A stretch of 64,000 nt of DNA from Actinocatenispora sp963815125 (GCA_963815125.1 CAWFFM010000003.1:620001-684000), one strand, 5' to 3'; positions 25,347-33,629 are shown, counted from the stretch's first letter. Made by a program: numbers and translations. Notes: generated from the letters alone by a model not told the origin.

Positions 25347-26965
25347 CCGGGGTGCGGTCGGTGGACCACCTCGCCCTGGCGCCGACGTACCTGGCCGCGC
25401 TGACCGCGGTCGCCGCGCTGGTGGTGGACCTTCTGCTGCCCGGCCGACGAGCCCCGGTACTCATCACCGGAGCGGCCGGTACGGTCGCCGTCGCGCTGGC
25501 CGCCGTGCTGGTCGGCACCGGTGGGCGGCGGGCCACCTTCTGCACCGGCGCCGGTACCCTGCCCGGCGGGATACGGGTCCCATCGTCCTGCTCGTACGTT
25601 CTGGACAGCACCGGCGCCCTGGTCGCGGTGCTGTTCGCCGGGATCACGCTGGCCGTCCTGGGGCTGTCGGTACCGATGCTGCGGGCCGGCGTGGCGCCGG
25701 CCGGCGAGTACGTGTTCCTGCTGGCCGCGTCGCTGACCGGCGGCGTCGTACTCGGCTGTGCACGGGACCTGGTCACCCTGATCGTCGCGGTGGAGACGCT
25801 CACCCTGCCGCTGTACGTCCTGCTCGCGCTGCGTCGTCGGATACCGCCTGACCCGGTCGCGTCCGGCTCGGTGACGCCCGGCCCAGCGGTCGCGGGCCCG
25901 GGGAACCGTGCCCCGGCCGCCGACCCGGGGCCGGCCGAGGCGGCGGCCGGTGCGGTCAGCTTCTTCGTCGTGTCGGTGGTGTCCACCGCGGTGACGCTGA
26001 TGGGCGCCGCGCTGCTGTACGCGCTGACCGGTGCGGTGCATCTGGACCGGATCGCGGCGGCGCTGGCGCAGCGGCCGGAACTGCGGCACGTGCCGTTGAC
26101 CTCGGCGGCAGTGCTGCTGGTACTGGTGGGGTTCGGGGTGAAGGCCGCCGCCGTACCGTTCCACGGCTGGGCGCCGGCCAGCTACGATGGCGCGCCGCTG
26201 CCGGTGGCCGCGTACCTGTCCACCGCGTCGAAGCTGGGCGGGGTGGTTGCGCTGCTCTATGTCGGCCTGCTCGCGGCGCGGCCGTGGTGGGCGGTGACCG
26301 GCCCGACGTTCGCCGTACTGGCGGTGGCCAGCACGACGGTCGGCAACCTGGTGGCGCTGCGGCAGCACCGGATGGTACGGCTGCTGGCCTTCTCGTCGGT
26401 GGCGCAGACCGGCTACCTGCTGGCGCCGTTGGGTGCGGTGAGCATGCTGGCGGCCCGGCAACCGGCGGTGCTGCGCACCCTGGTCGCGGCCACCCTCGGT
26501 TATACGGTCTTCTACCTGCTGCTGGAACTGGGCGCGTTCGGTGCACTGGTCGGCCTGCGCGGGGCGCGCTCAGGCGGCCAACTCGACGACTACCGCGGTA
26601 CGGGCCGGCGGCACCGGACGTACGGCGCCGCGCTGGCGCTCGCACTGATCGGGCTGGCCGGCCTCCCGCCGGGGCTGGCCGGACTGTTCGCCAAGGTCAC
26701 GGTGGTACGGGCGACGCTGCACGGCGGTGCCGGTTGGCTGGCGGTGCTGATCGCGCTGAACGTGGTGCTGGGCCTGGCGTACTACCTGCGGGCGGCGGTC
26801 CTGCTGTACCGGCCCGGTACACCCGCACCACCGTCCTCGTCCGGGCGGCCGGTTCTGCCGGTGCTGCTGGTCGTGGCGGCGGTGACCGGGGCGGCGGTGC
26901 TGGTCGGAGTCTGGCCCCAGTGGGTGCTGTCGGCGGCCGGCCGGGCCGCCGACCTGTTCGGCTGA
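25343..26965 (+). CDS. nuoN: NADH-quinone oxidoreductase subunit N (second nuo set)
   Basis: A 540-residue antiporter-like subunit, the last gene of the second set. The channel segment KAAAVPFHGWAPASYDGAPL (about residue 268) and the later RQHRMVRLLAFSSVAQTGYL (about residue 340) are present. A Pro/Ala/Gly-rich insert near residues 170-200 is longer than in the first NuoN. GTG 25343 overlaps the nuoM stop by four bases. A candidate terminator lies at 27047-27067. Confidence 0.94.
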   Translation: MTGVRSVDHLALAPTYLAALTAVAALVVDLLLPGRRAPVLITGAAGTVAVALAAVLVGTGGRRATFCTGAGTLPGGIRVPSSCSYVLDSTGALVAVLFAGITLAVLGLSVPMLRAGVAPAGEYVFLLAASLTGGVVLGCARDLVTLIVAVETLTLPLYVLLALRRRIPPDPVASGSVTPGPAVAGPGNRAPAADPGPAEAAAGAVSFFVVSVVSTAVTLMGAALLYALTGAVHLDRIAAALAQRPELRHVPLTSAAVLLVLVGFGVKAAAVPFHGWAPASYDGAPLPVAAYLSTASKLGGVVALLYVGLLAARPWWAVTGPTFAVLAVASTTVGNLVALRQHRMVRLLAFSSVAQTGYLLAPLGAVSMLAARQPAVLRTLVAATLGYTVFYLLLELGAFGALVGLRGARSGGQLDDYRGTGRRHRTYGAALALALIGLAGLPPGLAGLFAKVTVVRATLHGGAGWLAVLIALNVVLGLAYYLRAAVLLYRPGTPAPPSSSGRPVLPVLLVVAAVTGAAVLVGVWPQWVLSAAGRAADLFG

Positions 26966-27046
26966 CGGCGTTGGTCGGAGCCGTCCAGCGGATTCCCAGC
27001 TCGTTCCCACCGGTACGACAGCCGCCCGGGTGATGCTGTGGACAGT

Positions 27047-27067
27047 GCCGGGAGCAGCTGTCCCGGC
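27047..27067 (+). terminator. candidate terminator after second nuo set
   Basis: A 7-bp perfect stem (GCCGGGA at 27047-27053, TCCCGGC at 27061-27067) with a seven-base loop, 80 bases after nuoN. Confidence 0.4.
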
Positions 27068-27131
27068 GGGGGACCGGGGCCGGGAGTGTCGGTCCCGGCC
27101 GGGGATGAAACCGCTGCCCGGCAGCGTTGTA

Positions 27132-27148
27132 CCAGGTCAGATACCTGG
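27132..27148. promoter_or_regulatory. inverted repeat upstream of htpX, operator candidate
   Basis: CCAGGT and ACCTGG flank a five-base spacer, ten bases before the htpX start. The size and symmetry suit a repressor site, but no regulator can be named. Confidence 0.3.
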
Positions 27149-27157
27149 CAGGGAGTG

Positions 27158-28045
27158 ATGAAGGTGCCCAGTAACCACCACAACGGCCTTCGTACGGCAC
27201 TGCTGCTCGGCCTGCTGACCGCGCTCATCCTCGGGGTCGGCTACCTGATCGGCGGCGGTACCGGCCTGATCGTCGCCGTCGTGTTATCGCTGGCGATGAA
27301 CGCCGCGACCTACTTCTGGTCGGACCGCATCGCGCTGCGTTCGATGCGCGCCCAGCCGGTCGACGAGGCACAGGCACCCGCGCTGTACGCGATGGTGCGC
27401 GAACTGTCCAGCGCCGCGCGGCAGCCGATGCCGCGACTCTATGTCAGCCCGACCGCGCAGCCGAACGCGTTCGCGACCGGCCGCAGCCCGGCCCATGCCG
27501 CCGTCTGCGTCACCGAGGGCATCACCGGCCTGCTGAACCAGCGTGAGCTGCGCGCGGTCATCGGGCACGAGCTGTCCCATGTGTACAACCGGGACATCCT
27601 CATCTCCAGCGTGGCGGCCGCGCTGAGCGGGATCATCACCGCGCTGGCCTACCTCGCCTGGTTCATCCCCTTGGGCAACTCCGACGACGACGAGGGTGGC
27701 GGCATCCTGCCGTTCCTCGCCATGCTGATCCTCGGCCCGATCGCGGCCAGTCTGATCCAGCTCGGTATCAGCCGCAGCCGCGAGTACGAGGCGGACGCGG
27801 ACGGCGCCAGGCTCTCCGGCGACCCGTTGGCGCTGGCCAGCGCGCTGCGCAAGATCGACTCGGGGGCTCGGTCGATGCCGCTCAATCCGACCAGTCAGTT
27901 GCAGTCCAGTGCGCACCTGATGATCGCCAATCCGCTGCGTTCCAGCGGTATCGCCAAGCTGTTCTCCACTCATCCGCCGATGGCGGAGCGGGTTCAGCGG
28001 CTGGAACAGATGGCCATTTCCGGCGGCCAGTACACCCCACGCTGA
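27158..28045 (+). CDS. htpX: HtpX-type membrane zinc metalloprotease
   Basis: HtpX is a membrane M48 endopeptidase that degrades damaged membrane proteins under stress. The 295-residue product has two N-terminal helices (about residues 10-28 and 31-50), the zinc-binding HELSH motif near residue 136, two further helices and the third ligand region SREYEADADGARL near residue 208. ATG 27158 is preceded by GGGAG. An in-frame TTA leucine codon at 27284-27286 is notable, because TTA is very rare in such genomes and in Streptomyces requires the bldA tRNA. The gene stands alone between the nuo set and yajQ. Confidence 0.94.
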   Translation: MKVPSNHHNGLRTALLLGLLTALILGVGYLIGGGTGLIVAVVLSLAMNAATYFWSDRIALRSMRAQPVDEAQAPALYAMVRELSSAARQPMPRLYVSPTAQPNAFATGRSPAHAAVCVTEGITGLLNQRELRAVIGHELSHVYNRDILISSVAAALSGIITALAYLAWFIPLGNSDDDEGGGILPFLAMLILGPIAASLIQLGISRSREYEADADGARLSGDPLALASALRKIDSGARSMPLNPTSQLQSSAHLMIANPLRSSGIAKLFSTHPPMAERVQRLEQMAISGGQYTPR

Positions 28046-28521
28046 CACCCGGTCAACTTCGGTGGCGCGACATTTCCGACGTGCTGGAGTGCGCCGAACA
28101 ACGTCGACATTCGGCGCAGATGCGGACAACGGCGCTGGTCGATGCGTCGGGATCAAATACCCGGCACGTCATGGATATAACGTAGCCACGTATTCAGGTC
28201 AGCTCGGACATCGTAGTTGTCAGCGGGAATACCGGGAATGCCGGTCGGGAGTAATCATTTCTTTCGAGTCCATTCATCCGGGACAATTACCCGAACGGCG
28301 ACCGGTCTTGAGGTGCGGCGGGACGAGTCGTACGACGACGACTTCGCCACCCGCCGCGCCCGGTACGTGGCCGGCGCGGACCGCGCCGACTGGGAACCCA
28401 GGGCGGAGGTCCGGTCCCCGGCCCGGGCCGTGCGGTCGCCGACCACCTGGCCCCGCGCGGGCCGTGCGTCGGCCCGGCTGACCCGCCGACGGTGCCGCTC
28501 CCGAGGGCGCGCCCGGACGCC
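28046..28521. other. htpX-yajQ intergenic region with possible coding remnant
   Basis: The left part (28100-28280) is less GC-rich and looks regulatory or foreign. From about 28310 to 28531 a rightward frame with good third-position GC reads EVRRDESYDDDFATRRARYV and ends inside yajQ. It has no clear start or ribosome site and no recognised family, so I regard it as a possible remnant or chance frame. Confidence 0.3.
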
Positions 28522-29013
28522 TCAGCGGTAGTTGGTGAACTGCAGTGCGATGTCCAGGTCGGATTCCTTGAGCAGGGTGATCACGGCCTGCAGTTCGTCC
28601 TTCTTCTTGCCGGTGACGCGCAGCTGGTCGCCCTGGATCTGTGCCTGGACGCCCTTGGGGCCCTCGTCCCGGATCAGCTTGCCGATCTTCTTCGCCTGGT
28701 CCTGCTCGATGCCCTGGACGAGCTTGCAGCTGATCTTGTGGGTCTTACCGGAGACCTGCGGCTCGCCGACGTCCAGCGCCTTGAGCGACACGCCGCGCTT
28801 CACCACCTTGTCCCGGAACACCTCCAGGACGGCCCGGACCCGGTCCTCGGTCTCGGCGGTCATCGTCACGGCCTCTTCGCCGGACCAGTTGATCTCGGCG
28901 CCGGTGCCCCGGAAGTCGAAGCGCTGGCTGATCTCCTTGGCCGCCTGGTTCAGGGCGTTGTCCACCTCCTGCCGGTCGACCTTGCTGACAATGTCGAAGC
29001 TCGGATTCGCCAC
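28522..29013 (-). CDS. YajQ-family nucleotide-binding protein
   Basis: A 163-residue cytoplasmic protein with the full YajQ signature: an N-terminal SFDIVSKVDRQEVDNALNQA, the middle ISQRFDFRGTGAEI, and the C-terminal LRVTGKKKDELQAVI and LQFTNYR. YajQ proteins have a double ferredoxin-like fold; some members bind cyclic di-GMP. Length and motifs are normal. The position beside tRNA-Tyr looks like the usual actinobacterial arrangement. A GGDEF-EAL protein is encoded 1.2 kb away. Confidence 0.95.
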   Translation of the reverse strand: MANPSFDIVSKVDRQEVDNALNQAAKEISQRFDFRGTGAEINWSGEEAVTMTAETEDRVRAVLEVFRDKVVKRGVSLKALDVGEPQVSGKTHKISCKLVQGIEQDQAKKIGKLIRDEGPKGVQAQIQGDQLRVTGKKKDELQAVITLLKESDLDIALQFTNYR

Positions 29014-29102
29014 GGATCGTGCTCCCGTACTGCGCTCGTCGATGCTGGTGGGGCCGGACGACGTGCAGTGCCGTCAGGCTCGCTGAGCATGACGGTACCC
29101 GT

Positions 29103-29133
29103 TTGCCAACACCCTGGGCGGTGTGGCTATCCT
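29103..29133 (+). promoter_or_regulatory. candidate promoter of tRNA-Tyr
   Basis: TTGCCA at 29103 and TATCCT at 29128, spaced by 19 bases, end 34 bases before the tRNA. The spacing is longer than ideal. Confidence 0.35.
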
Positions 29134-29167
29134 GTGTCGGCACACGCGTTCGTCGCGTGCGCACCCG

Positions 29168-29249
29168 GGCGGGTTGCCCGAGCGGCCAATGGGAGCGGAC
29201 TGTAAATCCGTCGGCTTTGCCTACGAAGGTTCGAATCCTTCACCCGCCA
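29168..29249 (+). tRNA. tRNA-Tyr (GTA)
   Basis: An 82-base cloverleaf with a 7-bp acceptor stem (GGCGGGT with ACCCGCC), a TTCGAATCC T-loop and the long variable arm of tRNA-Tyr. The anticodon loop CTGTAAA gives GTA at 29202-29204. The 3' CCA is not encoded. A strong terminator follows. Confidence 0.96.
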
Positions 29250-29259
29250 CGCCGGGTAG

Positions 29260-29302
29260 ACGGCCCTTGATCAGCGGACACGTTGATCAAGGGCCGTTTC
29301 TT
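29260..29302 (+). terminator. terminator of tRNA-Tyr
   Basis: A perfect 14-bp stem (29260-29273 with 29284-29297), a ten-base loop and a TTTCTT tail. This is one of the few classical intrinsic terminators with a T-run in the window. Confidence 0.85.
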
Positions 29303-29970
29303 CGTACGTGCGCAGGTGAGCCTGGGCATCCGTCCCCGATCGTCGTCGGTGCGTACGGGACCGCTCATGGCCACCCACCGGGCTCCCGGTGTGGCCCCCT
29401 CCGGCAGCAGGTCGGTATCCGCCGAAGTGGTGGCGACTGTAGTACTTCCGTGGGATCCGGGGCCGCGGTTGATCGCAGTAGAGTCCAAGATCCATGACAG
29501 ATGGTCATGTCGCCGGCCTGCCGTCGAGCGTCGCCGCAGCGATGGGCCGCTGCCGGGGTGGGAACCCGAGCCGGACGGCTCGCCGCCGTCATGGATTTCA
29601 ACTATTAGTAGCTAATCAACTACCTTGCGACAAGGGGACGGTTCTCGGCGTGCGAAGGTGAGTAACATCGCGATGTCTTTTTGCGAAGCTAGGGATGATT
29701 GCAGGAGAACGTGCCATTGTCATGACGGCAATGGTGCGACGATTAGTCGTGGGTCCGTTACGGACGGCATAGATCCGTCTTCGGCGCTGGCCGGGCGAGG
29801 GAAGCGGCCTTTCCGGCAAACTATGATCTAAAGGGCGGATGCCCCTTGGTTCCCGCAGAGACCGGCCCGGGAAGTCTTCTGTTGTGCTCCCGGTTGCGGC
29901 TACCATCAGCCTAGTCGAGTAGCCCCGCTCACCTTGTCGCCAGTTCAGTTGGCTCACTCAGGAGATTAAG
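29303..29970. other. intergenic region before the micropeptide gene
   Basis: No gene is supported in these 668 bases. From about 29595 to 29840 the sequence is clearly less GC-rich than the rest of the window. It includes a 13-bp palindrome, ATTAG-TAG-CTAAT, at 29604-29616. AGGAGATTAAG ends directly before ATG 29971. Confidence 0.5.
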
Positions 29971-30102
29971 ATGCGTAAGCTCAAGTCATCCCGCTGGGCG
30001 GTGCGCGTGACCGCCGTCCTGGCCTCCGCCGCCACCGGCGCTCTGGTCTTCGCTTCATCCGCGGCTGCTGCCGACTACGGATGGACCCTCGTCGGGCGTT
30101 GA
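29971..30102 (+). CDS. 43-residue secreted micropeptide precursor
   Basis: ATG 29971 follows an excellent ribosome site (AGGAG, then ATTAAG). The product has a basic n-region (MRKLKSSRWAVR), a hydrophobic core (residues 13-28) and an A-x-A signal-peptidase site (A31-A32-A33 or A32-A33-A34). The signal peptide therefore takes up nearly the whole protein, leaving only ADYGWTLVGR or DYGWTLVGR. All codons have normal host composition. I recognise no family. The short exported peptide with aromatic residues could be a signal or a cell-surface peptide. It lies 110 bases upstream of a GAF-GGDEF-EAL membrane protein, in the same direction. Confidence 0.7.
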   Translation: MRKLKSSRWAVRVTAVLASAATGALVFASSAAAADYGWTLVGR

Positions 30103-30212
30103 TCCCGACACCATGACGTGCCCGCACCTAGGCTAGGGCGGGTACGTTGTCTGCCTTGTCTGGTCGTTCACGATCAGACATGCGTCATCCCTAACGGGAG
30201 GCTCCGGATTCC

Positions 30213-32771
30213 GTGGCGCCTGCACTCACCATCACCTCCCGCAGGGCGAGCCTGTACGCGTGGTTGTTCACGGTCGGACTTGTCCTGATTGCGGCAGTTC
30301 TCACCGTTCCCACCGCCCGCGCCGCTGCCAGCCACGGCCTGCGTACGGCACAGTCGGCGAACTATGGTTTCGGCCCCTGGTGGCTGGTGGTCGTCCTCTT
30401 CGTAGGGTTCCTCGCCGGCCAGGCGATCATGCTCCATCTCGAGGTCGGCCGACAGGGCATGCTGGTGTCGCTGGTCGAGATCCCCTTGCTGCTCTCACTG
30501 TTCCTGCTGGGGCCGTTGGGTGTCCTCACCGCCCGCCTCACCGCCGGCGCCGTCGTCTACGCCTGGCGCACCCGCGACGCCACGAAATACTTCTTCAACC
30601 TCGCACTCTTCGCCACCTCCACAGCCGTGGCGAACGCGGTGGTGTCGAAGTTCGGTCACCTCTCCATCTCCCATCCGCGCAGTTGGGTCGTCGCGATCGG
30701 GGCCATCCTCGCCGCCGAACTGGTGACCTACGCAGGTGTGTCCGCGGTGATCAGCCTGTTCCAGGGCGGCATCGCCACCCGGGAACTGGTCCGTACCGCC
30801 CAGCCGATGCTCGTCGGGCTGGTCTGCGCGGTCGTGGGGCTGGTGCTGCTGCTGGCCATCCAGGTGACGCTGTGGTCCCTGGTCCCGCTGCTCGCGCTCA
30901 CCGTGGTCGTCGCAGTCGGCTACCGGGCGTACGCGCGGTTCCTCAACGAGCACCAGAACCTGGGGCAGATGTACGAGCTGACCCGGGTGGTGCGGGACGC
31001 GGGATCAGAGGGGGAACTGGCCGACATCCTCCTGGCCCGGGTCCGGGAGATGCTCCGGGCCGAGTTCGCCACGCTATGGCTGCCGGCCTCGGGTCGTCAC
31101 CCCGAGCTCCTGCTCACCGCCAAGGAGGGCATCCGCGGACTGCTCGACCACTCGCCGGCGCCGGGCGCGCTGCGTCGCGAGGTGATGGACCGCGATGCGA
31201 CCGTCGCGGTCGGCCCGAAGCTCGGCGACGACCGGCTGCGGGAATACCTGCGTACCGGCTCCACCAAGGACGCGATCGTGGTTCCGTTGCGCTCCGGCAG
31301 CGCGACCGTCGGCTGTCTGGAGTGCGTCAACCGGCTCGGTGACTGGCACCTGTTCGACACCTCCGACGTTGCCCTGTTGGAGGCGATCGCCTCGCAGGTG
31401 GCCGTAGCGGTGGAGAACTCACGGCTGGTGGACCGGCTCCGTTTCGACGCCTACCACGACGCCCTCACCGCGCTGCCCAACCGGCACCGGATGATCAGCG
31501 CGCTCGACGAGGCGGTACGGGTCCGGGCTCCGGGCGAGGTCGTCGCCCTGCTGCTGCTCGACGTCGCCGGTCTGCGTGACGTCAACGACTCGCTGGGACA
31601 CAGCGCCGGTGACCAGGTACTGGCCGAGGTGGGCAAGCGGTTGTCCGCCAGCGCGCCGGCAGGTTCGTTGGCGGCCCGGATCGGTGGCGACGAGTTCGCC
31701 CTGCTGCTGCGGATCAGCAGCACCGAGGCGGCGGTGGAGCTTGCCGGCCGGTTGCGCCGGGCGCTGCAGGATCCGATGCCGTTCGGCACCTCACACCTCG
31801 ACGTGGACACCGCGGTCGGCATCGCCATCCATCCCGACCACGGCAGTGACGCCGAGATGCTGCTGCAACGCGCCGACCTGGCGACGCTCGCGGCGAAGGG
31901 CACCCAGGCCGCGGTACAGGTGTTCAACCTGGGGCTGGAGTCGCGCAGCGTACGGCGTCTCGGTCTCGCCGGCGACCTGCGACGGGCGATCGACGGCAAC
32001 GACCTGGAGGTCTACTTCCAGCCCAAGATCGCCATCGGGCGCCGGGAGGTGATCGGGGTGGAGTGCCTGGCCCGCTGGAAGCACCCCACCCACGGCTGGG
32101 TTCAGCCCTCGGACTTCGTCAAGGTCGCCGAGCACACCGGCCAGCTCGGCCGGCTCACCGACCAGGTACTGCGCGAGGGGCTGCGCCGCTGCCAGCAGTG
32201 GACCAGAGACGGTCACCCGTTGACCGTGGCGGTCAACCTTTCCCCCCGGACGCTGGTGGACCCGGCCTTCACCGGCTATCTGGAGCGGCTCATCGACGAG
32301 TTCGAGGTACCGCCGGACCGCCTCACCCTGGAGATCACCGAGGACGGGATGATCGGTGAGACCGACCGGCCGATGCCGACCCTGCACCGGCTGCGGGACA
32401 TGGGTGTACGGCTCTCCGTGGACGACTTCGGAACCGGCTACTCGTCGCTGTCGTACCTGCGTCGGCTGCCGGTCCACGAGGTCAAGATCGACCAGACCTT
32501 CGTTCAGGGCATGGCCACCGATCCCGGCGACTACGCGATCGTACGGGCAGTGGTGGACCTGTCCCGGCACTTCGGCCTGGAGGTGGTGGCCGAGGGGGTG
32601 GAGAGCGAGCTGGCGCTCAGTCAGCTGGAGGAGATCGGCTGCGATGTCGGACAGGGCTTCTACTTCTCCCGCCCGTTGTCGTACGAGCGGTTGGCGGCGT
32701 GGCTGACGTCGCGTACCGAGCTGATGCCCGCGGTGTCGGGTAGCGATCGTCGGCTCCGCGTCGTGCCATGA
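30213..32771 (+). CDS. membrane GAF-GGDEF-EAL cyclic di-GMP enzyme
   Basis: An 852-residue protein. The N-terminal 235 residues form about seven or eight membrane helices (a sensor domain, not identified). A GAF domain follows (about 260-400), then GGDEF (about 410-570) with the intact active-site motif RIGGDEFALL at residue 489, then an EAL domain (about 585-840). In the EAL domain the signature reads E-C-L-A-R-W instead of E-A-L, while the metal/catalytic motifs TLEITED, DDFGTGYSS (about 737), VKIDQTFV and VVAEGVES are kept. Both diguanylate cyclase and phosphodiesterase activity are therefore plausible. GTG 30213 has GGGAG 12 bases upstream. The gene lies between tRNA-Tyr and tRNA-Thr with the micropeptide gene. 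Confidence 0.93.
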   Translation: MAPALTITSRRASLYAWLFTVGLVLIAAVLTVPTARAAASHGLRTAQSANYGFGPWWLVVVLFVGFLAGQAIMLHLEVGRQGMLVSLVEIPLLLSLFLLGPLGVLTARLTAGAVVYAWRTRDATKYFFNLALFATSTAVANAVVSKFGHLSISHPRSWVVAIGAILAAELVTYAGVSAVISLFQGGIATRELVRTAQPMLVGLVCAVVGLVLLLAIQVTLWSLVPLLALTVVVAVGYRAYARFLNEHQNLGQMYELTRVVRDAGSEGELADILLARVREMLRAEFATLWLPASGRHPELLLTAKEGIRGLLDHSPAPGALRREVMDRDATVAVGPKLGDDRLREYLRTGSTKDAIVVPLRSGSATVGCLECVNRLGDWHLFDTSDVALLEAIASQVAVAVENSRLVDRLRFDAYHDALTALPNRHRMISALDEAVRVRAPGEVVALLLLDVAGLRDVNDSLGHSAGDQVLAEVGKRLSASAPAGSLAARIGGDEFALLLRISSTEAAVELAGRLRRALQDPMPFGTSHLDVDTAVGIAIHPDHGSDAEMLLQRADLATLAAKGTQAAVQVFNLGLESRSVRRLGLAGDLRRAIDGNDLEVYFQPKIAIGRREVIGVECLARWKHPTHGWVQPSDFVKVAEHTGQLGRLTDQVLREGLRRCQQWTRDGHPLTVAVNLSPRTLVDPAFTGYLERLIDEFEVPPDRLTLEITEDGMIGETDRPMPTLHRLRDMGVRLSVDDFGTGYSSLSYLRRLPVHEVKIDQTFVQGMATDPGDYAIVRAVVDLSRHFGLEVVAEGVESELALSQLEEIGCDVGQGFYFSRPLSYERLAAWLTSRTELMPAVSGSDRRLRVVP

Positions 32772-32847
32772 AATGCCTGGTCAGAAACCGGTTCAACAGG
32801 TCCTGGTGAGGCCGGGGGTGCCGGGTTCCGTGGTCTGCCGGGCAACG

Positions 32848-32860
32848 TGTACCCTTATCC
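32848..32860 (+). promoter_or_regulatory. candidate extended -10 of tRNA-Thr
   Basis: TGTACCCTTATCC contains TACCCT with an upstream TG, 27 bases before the tRNA. A TTCCGT at 32826 is a weak -35 at 18-base spacing. Almost the same 13-mer occurs before rpmG at 33126. Confidence 0.35.
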
Positions 32861-32886
32861 AGGCACCTCCCGCGAGGGATGGTTGC

Positions 32887-32962
32887 GCCCCTTTAGCTCA
32901 GTCGGCAGAGCGTCTCCATGGTAAGGAGAAGGTCTACGGTTCGATTCCGTAAAGGGGCTCCA
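32887..32962 (+). tRNA. tRNA-Thr (GGT)
   Basis: A standard cloverleaf with acceptor GCCCCTT pairing with AAGGGGC, D-loop AGCTCAGTCGGCAGAGC and T-loop TTCGATTCC. The anticodon stem TCTCC/GGAGA holds the loop ATGGTAA, anticodon GGT. The terminal CCA is encoded at 32960-32962, unlike the other three tRNA genes here. Confidence 0.96.
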
Positions 32963-32986
32963 GCCGTCGATGTGAAGTCGGCGACG

Positions 32987-33010
32987 AGTTGGCTAGGTGC
33001 TTAGCCAACT
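32987..33010. repeat. inverted repeat between tRNA-Thr and tRNA-Met
   Basis: A 9-bp perfect stem (AGTTGGCTA at 32987, TAGCCAACT at 33002) with a six-base loop. It may be a processing hairpin or weak terminator between the two tRNAs. Confidence 0.55.
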
Positions 33011-33031
33011 AGCGGGCCCAGGTCCGTTCGC

Positions 33032-33104
33032 GGCGGTGTAGCTCAGTTGGCAGAGCAAACGGCTCATAATCGTTGTGTCGCCGGTTCGAGTCCGGCCACC
33101 GCTA
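33032..33104 (+). tRNA. tRNA-Met (CAT)
   Basis: A 73-base cloverleaf. The acceptor stem GGCGGTG pairs with CACCGCT (first pair G-U), and the anticodon loop CTCATAA gives CAT. The paired acceptor end and the lack of three G-C pairs in the anticodon stem indicate the elongator rather than the initiator. CCA is not encoded. Confidence 0.94.
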
Positions 33105-33125
33105 CGAGACATCGCTGATCGGCGA

Positions 33126-33138
33126 TGTACCCTTGTCC
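33126..33138 (+). promoter_or_regulatory. candidate extended -10 of rpmG
   Basis: TGTACCCTTGTCC, one base different from the element before tRNA-Thr, lies 100 bases upstream of rpmG. A GAGACA at 33106 is a possible -35 (16-base spacing). Confidence 0.35.
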
Positions 33139-33237
33139 GGGCGCGTCCGCGCCCATGCTCGTGCGAGAACGCTGGCGGTCGTCCGACCAGGGGCGGCCGG
33201 TGATCTCAACACCGTAAGAAGAGAAAGGCACTCCGCC

Positions 33238-33405
33238 GTGGCCAAGGCGACCGATGTACGTCCGAAGATCACGATGGCGTGCGTGGAGTGCAAGGAGCGC
33301 AACTACATCACGCGTAAGAATCGCCGCAACGACCCGGACCGCATGGAGCTGAAGAAGTTCTGCCCGCGTTGCAGCAAGCACACCGCGCACCGTGAGACCC
33401 GCTAA
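33238..33405 (+). CDS. rpmG: 50S ribosomal protein L33
   Basis: A 55-residue protein reading V-A-K-A-T-D-V-R-P-K-I from GTG 33238, with the L33 core KERNYITRKNRRNDPDRMEL. It is the zinc-ribbon form, with Cys pairs in ACVECKE and FCPRCSK. GAAAGG lies upstream of the start. It opens the conserved actinobacterial run rpmG, two MaoC genes, tRNA-Trp, secE, nusG. Confidence 0.96.
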   Translation: MAKATDVRPKITMACVECKERNYITRKNRRNDPDRMELKKFCPRCSKHTAHRETR

Positions 33406-33425
33406 TCTGACCCACGCTCGTACGC

Positions 33426-33456
33426 AACGGCCGGCACCTACGGGTGGCCGGTCGTT
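33426..33456 (+). terminator. terminator after rpmG
   Basis: A 13-bp stem with one bulge (33426-33438 with 33443-33456) and a TACG loop, followed by TTTC, 20 bases after the rpmG stop. Confidence 0.6.
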
Positions 33457-33629
33457 TCGTGTCCTATGGTCCGTTGTGCCCTGGCGGACAACGCAGGACC
33501 GCAGGCTCGTGCAGAGTGTTCTGCGAGGTGGGGCAGCTTCGCCGGGCGCCGCTCGGCACGACCCCACTCGTACGTCTGTCCGGTGTCCGTCCGGTCCCTA
33601 CCGGTCGGCTGGCCGTGGAAGAGATCGAC

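Noticed and set aside
28217..28531. Possible small rightward gene between htpX and yajQ
   Set aside because: No ribosome site, mixed composition and overlap with the yajQ end; kept only as a remark on the intergenic region.
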